Assembly (NCBI RefSeq): GCF_000002595.2
Contig: NC_057016.1
Coordinates: forward strand, 1,184,735 to 1,248,734
Source: Chlamydomonas reinhardtii
Lineage: Eukaryota; Chlorophyta; Chlorophyceae; Chlamydomonadales; Chlamydomonadaceae
Direction: 5' to 3'
Length of the DNA: 64,000 bases
Position numbers and translations under genes: made by a program. Of this stretch, positions 23,401 through 34,700 are shown in pieces (position 1 is the stretch's first letter; each line of letters starts with the position of its first letter). A model generated the notes under the pieces. That model was given only the letters and a program-made list of their open reading frames with translations, was not told the origin of the DNA and searched no databases.

Positions 23401-26400
23401 TGCTGGCAGAACTCCTGTGGCAGGTAGGCGGGCAGGACCAGTGGGGCAGGCGGGCAGGCAGGCAGGCGGGAGGCGACATGGCAGGCAGTGAGCAGGGACA
23501 GGGGAGGGCTCAGGGCTGGCCAGCAGGCGCCCGAGAGGGGGTGCAGGAGTTGCGGAGTCGCGGACGCCTCTTCACAGTCCCGTGCACACAGCCCCACGGC
23601 TCCGCCCTCACAGCCCCCCTCCCACGGGCCGGCCAGCCACGGCCCTACAGCCCCGCACGCACCATGAGCTCGTTGCGCATGAACCAGGGCCGGTCCAGGG
23701 CGCTGTAGTGGAACTCGTACATGGCCCAGCGCCGGGCGCGGCTGTTGGTCAGGCAGTGGCGCAGAGCCAGCTCCAGAGCCGGAGCGCCACCGCTGGTGGG
23801 GGCGGTGGCGCTGGTGGTGATGATGGTGGTGGTGGTGGTGGTGGTGGTGGTGGTGGTGGAGCTGGGGCCTGTGGCCGCCGCCACGTCGTCTGCAGGCGCC
23901 GCGCCAGCGTCGGCTGCTGCGGGTGCGAGTGCCGGAGCAACCTCGGTACCTACACACGAAAGAACAGCACGACACGTACCCGACATGGATACATGAGCTG
24001 TGCGTAAAAACATCGTGATCAAGCTCCCAACAGTGCCAAGTCATTTCACATTACGGCGTCAGTAACAATCAAGCATCCGCCCCACCTTGCTGGCGTGGCG
24101 GCAGCACGTTGGCCGCCTCCCAGAACGGTGGCGCCTTCTCCGGCAGTGACTTGCGCCGCCGGGCGCGCACAGGCAACGGCTTTGCCGGCCGCGGCGGCGG
24201 CTGCTGCGCCGCCAGCGCCTCCGCCAGCGCCTGTTGCTGCAGCGCCGCTGCCGCCGCCTGTTCCTGGAGTGCCGCCTGCTGCGCGGCCGCGGCCGCCGCA
24301 CCCGAGGTCGTCCGAGCCGGGCGCGCGGCACCGCCCGCGCCCTCCAGCGGCTCCTGCGAGCCCACGCCCTCCTCCGTGCCTTCGCCGTCGCCGCCCTCCG
24401 TCACCTCAGCCCCGCCATCCTCCGCGCCGCCGGCAAAGGCGGGGGCCGGCGACACCCGCTCCGCGGCGCGGCGGCTGCCGGGCCCGGCGCTGCCGGCGCC
24501 GCCTCGCGCCGGGCCGCGGGTGCGGACCGGCGGCACCTTGGCCAGCAGCGCCTCCGTGGAGAGCAGGTCGTGGCCGTTCATGGCGCCGCCCGAGCCGCTG
24601 CCGCCGCCGCCGCTGCCGCCCTCGCCGCCAAACACCGGCACCCCCATGCCGTCTGGCATCGGCACTGTTGCCGCCAGCAGCCCCGCCGCAGTCGTCTCCG
24701 CATGCGTCGCGCCCGCCGCCGCCACGGCGGCCGCCACCGCCGCCACCACGCTGCCCCGGCCGCTGCGCCCAAAGCCCTCGTCCTCCTCCGCTGCCGCCGC
24801 CGCTGCCAGCGCGATTGCGGTGGGCTTGCGCCTGCGCACCGGCCGCCCCGATGCCGACACCATCCCGTGTGCCTCCTGAGACGCGCCGCCGCCGCCCACT
24901 CCGTCGTCCGACCCCACGCCGGCATCCTCCTCCGGCGACTGCGCGTCCTCATCTGGCAATTCCGCTTCACCCAGCGCAATGCCCATGGCCGCCAGCGCGT
25001 TGCCGCCGCCGCCGCCCCGTGTTGGCGACATCAAGTGCCGCTTGCTGGCCGACCCCGGCACCAGGCTGCCGCCGCCGCGGCCGCCCGCCAGCGGCGAGCC
25101 CACGCCGCCCGCCCCGCCCCGTGCGCGAGGGCTGCGCAGCCCCGTCGCGGCCGCCGCCACGGGCAGCATCTCCGCGGCGGCGGCGGCGCCGCGGCCGCCC
25201 TTCACCGGCGTGCCCGTGGGCGTGGCGGTGGGCGTGGCGCGGCCCGCGCCGCTCCGCCCTGTGCGGCCTCCACCACCGCCGCCGCCGCCGCGGCGCGGCG
25301 TGCCGCCCTGCGCGCCGCCCAGCCCCGCCACGGCGAGGTGCTCATGCAGGTCGGCGTGCGGGTGGTGGTGCAGGCCTTCCAGGTCGGGCTCGGCGGTGGA
25401 GCCCGCCTCCAGGCCGGGCGCGCGGTGGCCCTCGTCCAGCGGCGCGGCGGAGGGGTGCGCGCCCGACGCCAGCGACAGCAGCGCGTCCACGCCCTCGTCC
25501 ACATCCGTGTTGTGCCGGCCTGCAAGAGCACAAGCAGCACAGAGCGGTGCCGGTCCGCCGGTCGGTGACGTAGTTGTGGCTTTGGCCGGCACCATCCCAG
25601 CCCTGTCCAACAAGCGCGGTTGCTGGCCCGCCCACACACCTCCTCCAACCCAACTGCTTCATATGTGGCCAGCCCCCGACTCCCAGCGGCCACCCTGCAC
25701 GGCGCCACCTACCTCGCCACCGGTCCACCACCGGCGAGCGGTACCGCGGCAGGTCCGCCCCCGCGCCCGCGCCGTCGTCCTTGTCCTCAAACAGCTTGCG
25801 GCTGCGCTTGCGCGCCGAGGAGGAGCCCGTGCCGGCAGCCCAGTCGGCGGCGGGCGGCGAGGGCGGCGGCTTCGCGCCCGTCTGCGTGTCATGGGAACAA
25901 ATGGTTTGTGATGCCAAAGCACTCCTCTGGCACGAATGCATCTGACTTCCAGCAAACGGCCATGTGCAGACAGGCAGACAGACAGACAGACAGACACGTA
26001 AACAAAGGTGGGGCCAGACTGCAGGCGGCCCACCTTCTTGGCACTTTTGGGTGTGGCGGCCTGGCTGGACGCCGCGGCAGCACGCCGGATGGCCTTCTCC
26101 TCCTCCGCCGCCAGCACCGCGGCCGTGGGCTTCGGTGTGCGGCGGGGTTTCTGCACGTCCGGGCAGTTACGAGCGTAATCATGCGGAAGCTGGCAAGGGC
26201 GCCGGTATACATGACAGCGTGTGCAGGGTAGCCCTTGCACTGCTCAAATCCCCGCAGTGCCGTGTGCTTCGTACCACCGGCACCAGCGCCCACCTGGCTG
26301 CTGAGCGGCTGCACCTCAGGCTCCGGCTCTTCCCGCTTGGCCACCTTGCTCCCGCTCCGCGTGGCCGCGGCAGGAGTGCCCTCTTCCCGCTCCCGCTCGC

Positions 26401-27239
26401 CCTCAGCCCCGTCCGCCGCCGGCGCGGGCGCCGCTGCGTCACCGCCTGTGGCGGCGGCGCCCGTCTTCCCCAGGACCGTGTTGTAATGGTCGGTCACGAC
26501 CGTCACAAAGGCCGCTTCAAACGCCTACGCACAGAACGGCAGTGGGCGCAGGCCATTTAGGGTGGGATGAGGCGGAGTCGGCGGGTTCGGCAGGAGCCAG
26601 GCTGCGTGGCAGACGCTGCATAGGCCCCCATAGCGCGTGCATACCGCACTGTAGTTCCTGCGTGGCGCTGTCAGGCGTATTGCTGTCGGCAACATGTCCA
26701 AAGCTTCCTAGTTTCAGGTCATGTTACCAAAGCCCACCTGGCTTTGCGCCAAGCTGAGGAAGGCGATGTGCTGCTTCGCAAGCGCCTCGCAATCCGCGGC
26801 GGCCATTTTCGTCTCCTTGGCAACCTGGAAATAATACATAAAGCATCACAAGAATGTCATGTGAAAATGCAGGCCGACAGCATGCCGCGCTGCTCAGACG
26901 GGTGCACCCCAAGCCGCGCCGGGTTTCGCTGGGGGTGGAACCAGCCGCGTGTTGTGGAGACCGGGGGTAGCTGCTGCGGAGGCGCCCGGCTTGGCCCCAC
27001 CCTCCAGCGAACTGAACCAAATGGCCAGAGTCGCTCGAGCGCCACTACGTATCAATATAAACGAGATGCAGTTGCGAGCTGCGCCGTGACAGGTGCGCCC
27101 GAACTTTCTTTGCGAAGGAGAGACAGCCAGCGACTTGCGGACTTGCCTTGCTCCAGTTACCGGCCCCGTGCTTATGATACGCACGATAAAACCTCTTGAG
27201 GGCTTCATCCTCCCATTTGACGGGAAGGACGGACGCCAT
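20460..27239 (-). CDS. ALY: ALWAYS EARLY / LIN9 homologue, MuvB-DREAM subunit
   Basis: Chromatin-bound subunit of the MuvB core, which with E2F, RB and Myb proteins controls cell-cycle genes. Exons in transcript order: 27239-27147, 26824-26738, 26524-26294, 26150-26034, 25881-25713, 25519-24086, 23949-23663, 23414-23275, 23076-22915, 22652-22304, 21968-21318, 21122-20460; 1460 residues, all phases agree. A SANT domain opens the protein (WEDEALKRFYRAYHKHGAGN) and VTDHYNTVLGK follows. The DIRP domain, residues ~790-870, reads RRWAMYEFHYSALDRPWFMR, then RLSRLEWSVLRGALGRPRR. A tail helix FQLQYTSVVLQLKETNAVLE matches the ALY C-terminal region. Large Ala/Gly/Ser insertions, a Thr tract and a Gln tract lie between. 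Intron 1 has a GC donor. Family call is firm; the number of paralogues is unknown. Confidence 0.92.
22671..22700. repeat. short AT-rich intronic repeat, copy 1
   Basis: GGTTACATTCATGATTAGTT begins this segment, 18 bases outside exon 10 of ALY. On the transcribed strand it lies just upstream of the 3' splice site. Relatives lie at 32734-32760, 32806-32830 and 34220-34250 in the kinase gene. Confidence 0.7.
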
Positions 27240-28694
27240 TGATGCGTGCCCCGGTCAGCGACGCTGCGCAAGTGGTGAGGCTCACGCACTAGGAGCCCCC
27301 ATGAGCCAGACTACTAGTCTAGCACTCCTTGCGTGCGACAGCTGCTGTTGCCGCTGCGCCAAAGGCTCGCGTTGGCTGTTGGCGAGGACTGGAAGCTTTC
27401 TCCTTAGGCTAAGTGGGGCACGGCCCGGACTGTGCTTGGGTCACTAGAATGAGCTCAAAGGATTCAAGTGGGCCCAGCTTGGACACCAGCTGCGGTCGCG
27501 ACGGAGCTCTGGCCCAGCGACCGTGATAACTCTCAGGTACCGAGTATTCGCAGTCAGGTCTATGCTATTCATAATACCAAAGTGTCCCATCCATGGCTGT
27601 GAGCCGGCAAGTTGGTCAAGGCGCTGCGAAGCTCCGGCCGCAGATGGGCTGTCCCTGAGACCCTGACGATAGACGACCAGCTCAGGGAAGCTCTGTGGCG
27701 CGCCAGCACATAATAACAGCAACAATAAAAGCGCACGCGGATTTTGCGCCCACAGCCTGGTCGTGCCAGCTCGTGAAAGACAGCGCTGGTCTTGTCGTCC
27801 GTTTTTCGGGCCAGCCTTCCTGTGCAACCCAGCTGGGCTTTGCGCAACCAGTGCAACTGCAAATGTTTTGACTGATATGCACATTGCATTCGCGTTGTGC
27901 GCTTAGGCTGCTTAAATGCCGCTGCTCTGTCCGTGCCCCGGTGCACAACCCGGCCCCTGCTTACCAGTCTTAGCCCATGTTACCATATGTGTTTAAGGAC
28001 AGCCGTGGCGGGCATGGTGGAGTTGGCAGGGTGGCACAGGTTGGATCGGTGGGGCAAAGGTGGGGTCGGTAAAAGTCGGTGGGGATGACACGGCCAGATT
28101 CATGCCAACTTATCCTGGTCGCGCAGTCTAAACAGTGATACCCATTCTCAACAGTAGTGACCAAACTTGCTTGCCGAGTCAGAACTTGAAAGAACTGACA
28201 AAGTGTCCGCACGGACATATATAATTTGCATTACGTACTAATCTCGCAGCTATAGCAAGTTGCCGTTTGCACTACACAAGGGGCGTCGTCGGAGAAGGGG
28301 ACGGCACATTCGGCAAAGCGCCTCGCAAGCCGAGCGGATTGGTCTAAGAACATCAAAGTAAAGGAGTTGCTTTTACTGACGATAACCATTAGCCAGCGTC
28401 GCGTAACGGAGGGTAAGTCCGTCGCGTGCCCTTGCGCCAAAGCCAAGACTCGCCGACCCCCCACCCACCCTCTGGCTGCCCCCGGGAGCTTCTGCTTTGG
28501 CTTCACGAATAGCGGTTGCCACATGCCACGTGTCAGTGTGGAAGACCAATCCCGAGATTTAGAAGCAAGGGCTGAGGGCGGGCGTCTGCCAAGTTCACAA
28601 CCTTCCGATCCCAGTCAAGCCACTGCCTTACACGCCCACCCGTGCCCAGGGCCTGCACCCTAGTGGGCGCCTATCCCAGCCAACCAGCTTGCAG
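27240..28694. promoter_or_regulatory. divergent intergenic region, ALY and MYCBP-like gene
   Basis: This separates the start codons of ALY (-) and the MYCBP-like gene (+). It must contain both promoters. I see no clear TATA box or repeat, and no credible open frame. Confidence 0.5.
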
Positions 28695-29626
28695 ATGTCG
28701 GACCTTCAGGGCTTCAGCAAACAGCAGTTTGATGAGGCGTACCGGAGAGCGCTGGAGCGCAAGCGCCTCTTCAAGGAGTATTTGTCCAGGCACCAGGTAC
28801 GGCTGGGACGGGCAGGCCACGTATCGGATGGCGGGGGGTGGAGCTGTGGTGCATGTGTACAGTACATGCCATACTGTCCGTAAACTTGTGTGAATCAGCA
28901 TGACTGCGACGGGCTAGGGTAAAGCACTGAACAGGGTGGCAGCAGTCAGCAGCAGGGTGGGGTTTCAGCCTAAAAGCCAGAATGACAGAGGTCTCTTGGC
29001 AAACGAGATTTCGAGACACGGTGCTAACAGCTTGTGTAGGTGTGTACAAGTTGTCAGCCCCGCACCTGTTGCACGTGCTTTAGGGCGGCTTGAGGGCCTC
29101 AGCCTGCCAACTGGCGGGAAGGAAGGACACAACGACTGCCTTGCCGCACATCATGGGGAGTTAGGGTGCGCTTGTGACCGTGCCTCCCCCAATGAACCAC
29201 ACTGTCAGTCTAGCAACCAATGCGCGTGGCAGCTGCCACCGTCGCTGCGCCAAGGCTGGGTTTGGAAGGGAGGGAGGGGGGTACAACGGAGCCCAGTTGC
29301 GCGGCTAGCTGTGCACGTGTGCAAGCGCCGTGCGATTTCTGCCTGACCCTCGAACTGGCTGCGCTTATCCTTCAAACACACGCACACGCATACAAACACA
29401 GGTTATGGAGAAGCTGAACGGCGCCATCGAGCAGCTGTACGAGTGCGAGCGGCTGCCGGAGAACCCCATGGACTGGATTGCTGACGTCATCACGGGGAGG
29501 GAGGCGGGGGCTGGGGCGGCGGCGGCAGCAGCAGGCGGGGCAGGGGCAGGGGCGGGAGCGGGGCGGCCGGGTTCGGGAGGGCAGGCCAAGCCCAAGTCGA
29601 TTGGGCCCAAGCTGACTAGCGCTTGA
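28695..29626 (+). CDS. MYCBP/AMY-1-like small protein
   Basis: Two exons, 28695-28796 and 29402-29626, give 108 residues. The sequence SDLQGFSKQQFDEAYRRALE and KRLFKEYLSRHQ, then MEKLNGAIEQLYECERLPEN and PMDWIADVITG, matches the short helical fold of MYC-binding protein (AMY-1). In that family a helix ending in a KxxFxxYL motif is followed by a volume-keeping LxxLYE..xPxNP segment. Algal members include flagellar proteins that bind A-kinase anchors in the axoneme. The family's usual length is about 95-105 residues; here an Ala/Gly-rich linker and KPKSIGPKL tail are added. Whether this paralogue is flagellar cannot be told from sequence. Confidence 0.72.
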
Positions 29627-30123
29627 TGCCGCGTGGCGTGTGCGGCAAGTGGGTTTGAGCTTAGATTAGAGTTGTCAGGCAGTGACATGTTGGCAATGAC
29701 AGATGGTGGACAGATGTGGAGAGGAAGCGCCTCGTGCAGTGCGCTGCCACGCGCTGGCAAGTGACCTGGCATGGCGCAACATGGTGCGTGTCGGCGCCAG
29801 GATATGCTGCCGTGCCGTTACGTGCTGAGTTATGGGTAGTCAGTGGTCACGTCAGCTGTATGGGAGTCTGTCTTAGCCCAATCAGTAAGCAATTCTTCGT
29901 TTGCAGAGCACCTGTGTGCAGGAGTGCTGTGCAGGTGCCGGTAACTGTGCGCGAGTATGCGCAGGTACATTCCGGCATCTGTGGGATGCCGGTGCTTAGT
30001 GCGCTCCGAAAGCTCAAGCAAGCTTGTCTTGGCTTGAGCTCTTGCCTTGCAGTTTGGTGAGCGTCTACAGAGTCCTAGACCACAGCCGTAAACAACAGCA
30101 GAGGCACGCAAGGCAGCTGTTCA

Positions 30124-30128
30124 TGTAA
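30124..30128 (+). terminator. candidate TGTAA poly(A) signal of the MYCBP-like gene
   Basis: TGTAA followed by CATAAAG, about 500 bases after the stop codon. It is the first good match downstream. Confidence 0.5.
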
Positions 30129-31547
30129 CATAAAGTCTGGGTGGTGAACGCAAGCTCGTCCTCACGCCTGTCTGTGCGTCTGTTGGAGCAAGGGACGATG
30201 CAGCACTCATAACCAGCGAGGCACGCAAGGAAGGCGTCAGCACGTAGGATTGCGTGACAGTGCAACAGGGGCGCTGGCCGAGCAAGGAGGCGAGGAGCGT
30301 ACGAGCGGCAGGTCATACGAAGGACGTCGTACGATTGTAGGGCTCATGAGTGGTGGGTAGGAGACCTCCGATCTGCGTCAGGAGCTGACTGGTAGACACT
30401 GAAGACTGTTTGAGTGAGCACGCAAAGCTTCCGGACAGCCGATTGGTAAGTTGATGACGAATACTACACAGGCCGCACATGCTTTGCGGCTACCGGTATG
30501 TTGTGCTGAGCACGAGGCCCAGGCAAAACACAGATATCACAGGTAGGGCCACTTGGCCACGCATGTTAATTACAGCGGCGCCGTTCAATTTAGTAGCGAA
30601 CAGTGATTCAGCGGCCGCCCCAGGCGCCCCTGTAAGGAAGCCATTGGGGCCCAAGCGCACGTGTGTTGACTACCGCTCCGGTCTATTGCGTCATGTAGCC
30701 ACCCCTTCAATCCAACGCACGCCAGTGCATCGTCGGGGCGTCATGCACGGAAAACGGCGCGCCCATCCACCATCACCAGGTTCTTGACAGTTGGGCCCGA
30801 CTGCACCCATGGGACCTCTGAACTTGCACTAACCGCCCACGCATAACGAGATAGTCTATGTACATACATGCAGAGGATCGCCTTGCTGGAAAGGAGGATA
30901 CATGCTCGCGCATCTCTTATGACTACCAGTAAGAATCCGTTTCATCAGGTTACCTTCCCGAGACCCCAAGAGGCCCCTGCCAAACCACCCCCTCGACATG
31001 CAGCACATTTGCGTGCATGCAGGAATGCATGCGACTTCTGCCAAAGTCTGTGCGCGTCACAGGCAGCACCAGCAGAGGACAACACTCCGCCCCGGCTTAG
31101 AGGATGCAGATAAATCACAGGCGACCAAAGCACGTATTAGGCAAAAGGTGGCCAACGCACATCCAGTCAGCGAAAGGCGGCCTAAATTGGGTGTCACGTC
31201 CCAGTCTATTAGTCCAAGGCAGCCGGCCGGTTGTCGTATTTATATACTAACAGGTCCCACAGTCCGCAACAAACGTGTTTGTTGTCAATGGTCTAATGGA
31301 TGGGCAAAGGGCTAAATCGCACAGCAGCCGTAATCACGACCGCCAGTCTCCACTACGTGCGTAATCGCAGCCCCCTGTGTGCGCCTGTGTCACGCTTTCC
31401 GTGCTGCCACGTTGCCGCGGCGCATCTGTTATGTGTTGGGTCACGCTGTGTGCCGCGCGTGCGTATGCTGTATTTTGCAGAAATTGGCCACACAGACACA
31501 TAAACACGCCGCGTTTCGGTGTCGAACAACATAAGTAAAAACAAAAC

Positions 31548-31672
31548 CATGCGCGACACTGCGCGCATGCTCTCTTGAATTGACGCATGCGCGACACTGC
31601 ACGCATGCTCTATCGAAGGCGCGCCTTCGGATCAGGCATGACAATGCTAGTTAACGTGTCACTCCTGATCCG
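31548..31672. repeat. tandem repeat, palindrome and hairpin after the kinase stop
   Basis: CATGCGCGACACTG begins two tandem units at 31548 and 31586. The 16-bp perfect palindrome CGAAGGCGCGCCTTCG is at 31614-31629. A hairpin spans 31628-31672: CGGATCAGG pairs with CCTGATCCG, then after a 2x2 internal loop TGACA pairs with TGTCA. On the minus strand the hairpin begins about 31 bases after the kinase stop codon, so it lies in that gene's 3' UTR. Confidence 0.75.
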
Positions 31673-31703
31673 CGCGACAATGCAACGCACTCCACGGGTG
31701 TGA

Positions 31704-34700
31704 TCACACCGCGACCGCCGTCCGCCCGGGCGTGTAATCCTCCGCATGCCGGTCGCTCCGCCCGCCGCGTGCTGACGAGTAGCCGGACGCACCCACCGCC
31801 GTCGTGGGCCGACTGCTCCGCCCCGGACTCTCGCCCGCCGCCGCGCGCGCCTTGGCCACCGCCGCCGCCACCTGCGCCGAGCCGTGTGCTGCGCTGTAAC
31901 CCGCCGCCGCCGCCGAGCCCGGCGTCACCGATGAGCTACGGTGCGAGCTACTGCCTCCTCCTCCGCCTCCCCCCGCAGAGCTACTGCCGCCTGCGGCGCT
32001 GCTGCTGCCGCTGCCGCGGTGCCCGTGGCTCGTGCTGGCCCTCAGCTTCCGCATCGCGTCAGCCTTGGACTCGCACAGCAAGAAATAGCTGGCCGTCAAG
32101 TGGTTGGCTTCGCCCGCAATCAGATACTGGACCAGGGAGGAGCGCGGGTAGCCGGCGGACTCCAGCTCTGCCACCACCTGTTCGTCGCAGCGCAGGCCGC
32201 CTAGGGCGCCGGGGTCGGGGGTGACCTCGTAGCAGTTGACGCCGCGCTCGTGCCAGGTGGGGCCGTTGCGCACCCAGCTGTGTTGCCACACCTGAGGGGC
32301 GTACAAGTGATGAGTGGGGAGGGGCGGCGTTGCGGGGTGAGGGTAGTGGGTAAGAGGGCAGGGAGGGGTGCAGAAGGCAGGAGTGCAGGCAGAAGTGCAG
32401 GTACGTCGAGGGAAAGGATGGAGAAGGGGACAGAGAACGCATAGCTCACAAAGTGCCACCCCCACCCTGCCCATCCCCCCAACCCCAAACACACACACTT
32501 CCCCTACCCCAAAGACACGCATGCTCTCGCTCGCCCAACCGCCCTCGCTCTCGCCCGCCCGCCCGGCCGCCTGCGCACCTGCTGGAAGCTGATGCGCTTG
32601 TCCGGGTCCACCGTGAGCATGCGCGCCAGCAGGTCCTTCATGGGCGCGGACAGCCACTCGGGCGCCGTGTAGGTGCCGGCCATGATCTTGTTGCACAGCT
32701 CCTGAGGGGGTGCCGGCGTGGGGTGCGGGGGAGGGTTACATTCACGATTAATTAAGAAGTGAAGGCGTAGCCAGGTACAGTAGTAGGGGGTGCGGGAGAG
32801 GGGAGGGTTCCATGCATGATTATTTAGATGTTGAGGGAAGCCGGCAGCCGTTCATGTTGAGAAAGGGGTGAGTGAAACACCACATTGAAGGGGGGAGGGG
32901 CCCGAGCCCAAAGAAATAGGTCCCAATAGGGGTGGGAAGGGGATGACAAGATGCGTGGCTGGGAGCGGCGGGAACACTGGTCAGCAAGGCGCCATCCCAA
33001 GTTGGGGAATCGCCCCCCGGCCACCCCGACCCGCGCCGTCTGCCACCCCTTGCGCACACCACATACACGCACGCACACGCACACACGCACGGTTCTGCCG
33101 CCCCTTGCGCCGCCGCACCTGCTTGTTCCCCCCGCTGGCGTGGAAGGGCAGGTATCCGGCCACCATGGCGAACAGCACCACGCCCAGCGACCACACGTCC
33201 ACAGGAGGCCCCTCGTAGGCCTTGCGGGCCACGATCTCCGGAGCTGCGGCGGCAGGGCAGCAACAACGACCACCAGACGGGTGCAGACAGAAGGTAAGGA
33301 AGGCGGCGTGAAAACGGAGACGCGCATCCATGCCGCTGCCAGGCGGCCGGGGCGTGTGCAGCCTCGCCAGCAAGTTGCACGTGGGCGCGCTGTCAGATGC
33401 TGTGCACCCCCACAACCCACAACAACACCCAGACACCTGTGCCGGCGTGCTCCCAGGCGCCTCTGCCGGCTCGTGCATGCGTGTGTTGCAAACCGAAACG
33501 TGTGTTGCAAAACGATTCGTGTGCGTGTGTGTGTGTGTGTGTGTTAAAAAACGAAACGAAAGCCCGCCCAATGACGTGTGTGTGTGTGTGTGTGTGTGTG
33601 CGTGCGTGCGTGTGTGTGTGTGTGTGCGCGCGCGCGCTCGCACCTGCATAGCTGGGCGAGCCGCAGTGCACCCGCAGGCGCTTGCCGGGCACGTAGAAGG
33701 CGGACAGGCCGAAGTCGATTAGCTTCATGCGCTGGTCGGCGTCCAGCAGGATGTTCTCCAGCTTGATGTCGCGGTGAACAACCTTTGTAAGATAATCCAG
33801 AAGTGGGGAAGAGAGAGGGCAGGAAAAGGAACGTGCTTAGGGAAATGCTTGGGCGTGCGGAATGAGGGGTGGCGTGACTGCCCAGACTGCAAGTGCCACC
33901 CGCCAGCCACGGCCCCGATTCCTCAAGCGAAGGGTAAAAGGCAAGCCCTCCCTCTCCCCTCTCCCACCCCCACTCCTGTTTCAACCTTGCAACCAACCCC
34001 CACTCCTCTGCTCCCACCCCCTCACCTCGCGCGAGTGGCAGTACTCGAGGCTGGCCACGATCTGCTGGAAGAACACGCAGGCGTCCGCCTCCGGCAGCCG
34101 CTTGCGCGCGCGCACGTAGTCCAGCAGCGAGCCGGCGGGCGCGTGCTCCATCACCAGGAACAGGTGGCGCGGTGACTCGATGACCTCGAACAGCTTGATC
34201 ACACACTGCCAAGAGGGGAGGATTGCATTCATAATTAGCGAAAGGAAATGCTAGAAGGGCAGAGGAGTGAGACGAGGGAGGAGAGGGTTAAGCGGAGAGT
34301 GAGACCTGAGAGTGACGCGGGTTTGCACTGGGGTGAGCGAAAAGGTGGCATGGGGCATGGGGTTGGTTCGGGCTGTCCTCAGGGCTTCTCTCTCGCGTCC
34401 TGTGCCCACAGCTCGCGCCTCCTCTCGCACACACCTGGTGGCTGAGGTGCTTCATGACGCGGATCTCCCGCTGCATGCGCTTGGCCTCATTGGGGTCCGT
34501 CAGCTTGGCACGGTCAATCACCTGGGAGCAGATTAGGATCGGCACAGCAGCAGGAAAGCATGATCAGCATTAACATCATCAACAGCCCTTAAGATTTCAT
34601 CGGCAGGATATACCAGCAGAGCCAGGCGTCCATGTACAGGTGGCGCGGCCGAGTCCCCGACCACGACCGACCCTGCTTCCTGCCTGGCGCAACCCTCCCA

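Larger units (their letters stand above)
29627..31703. other. intergenic, convergent 3' flanks with hairpin and tandem repeat
   Basis: This lies between the MYCBP-like gene (+) and the kinase gene (-). TGTAA at 30124-30128 is a likely poly(A) signal for the first. Near the kinase stop there is a 38-nt tandem duplication, a 16-bp palindrome and a 14-bp interrupted hairpin (separate entry). No gene was recognised. Confidence 0.55.
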
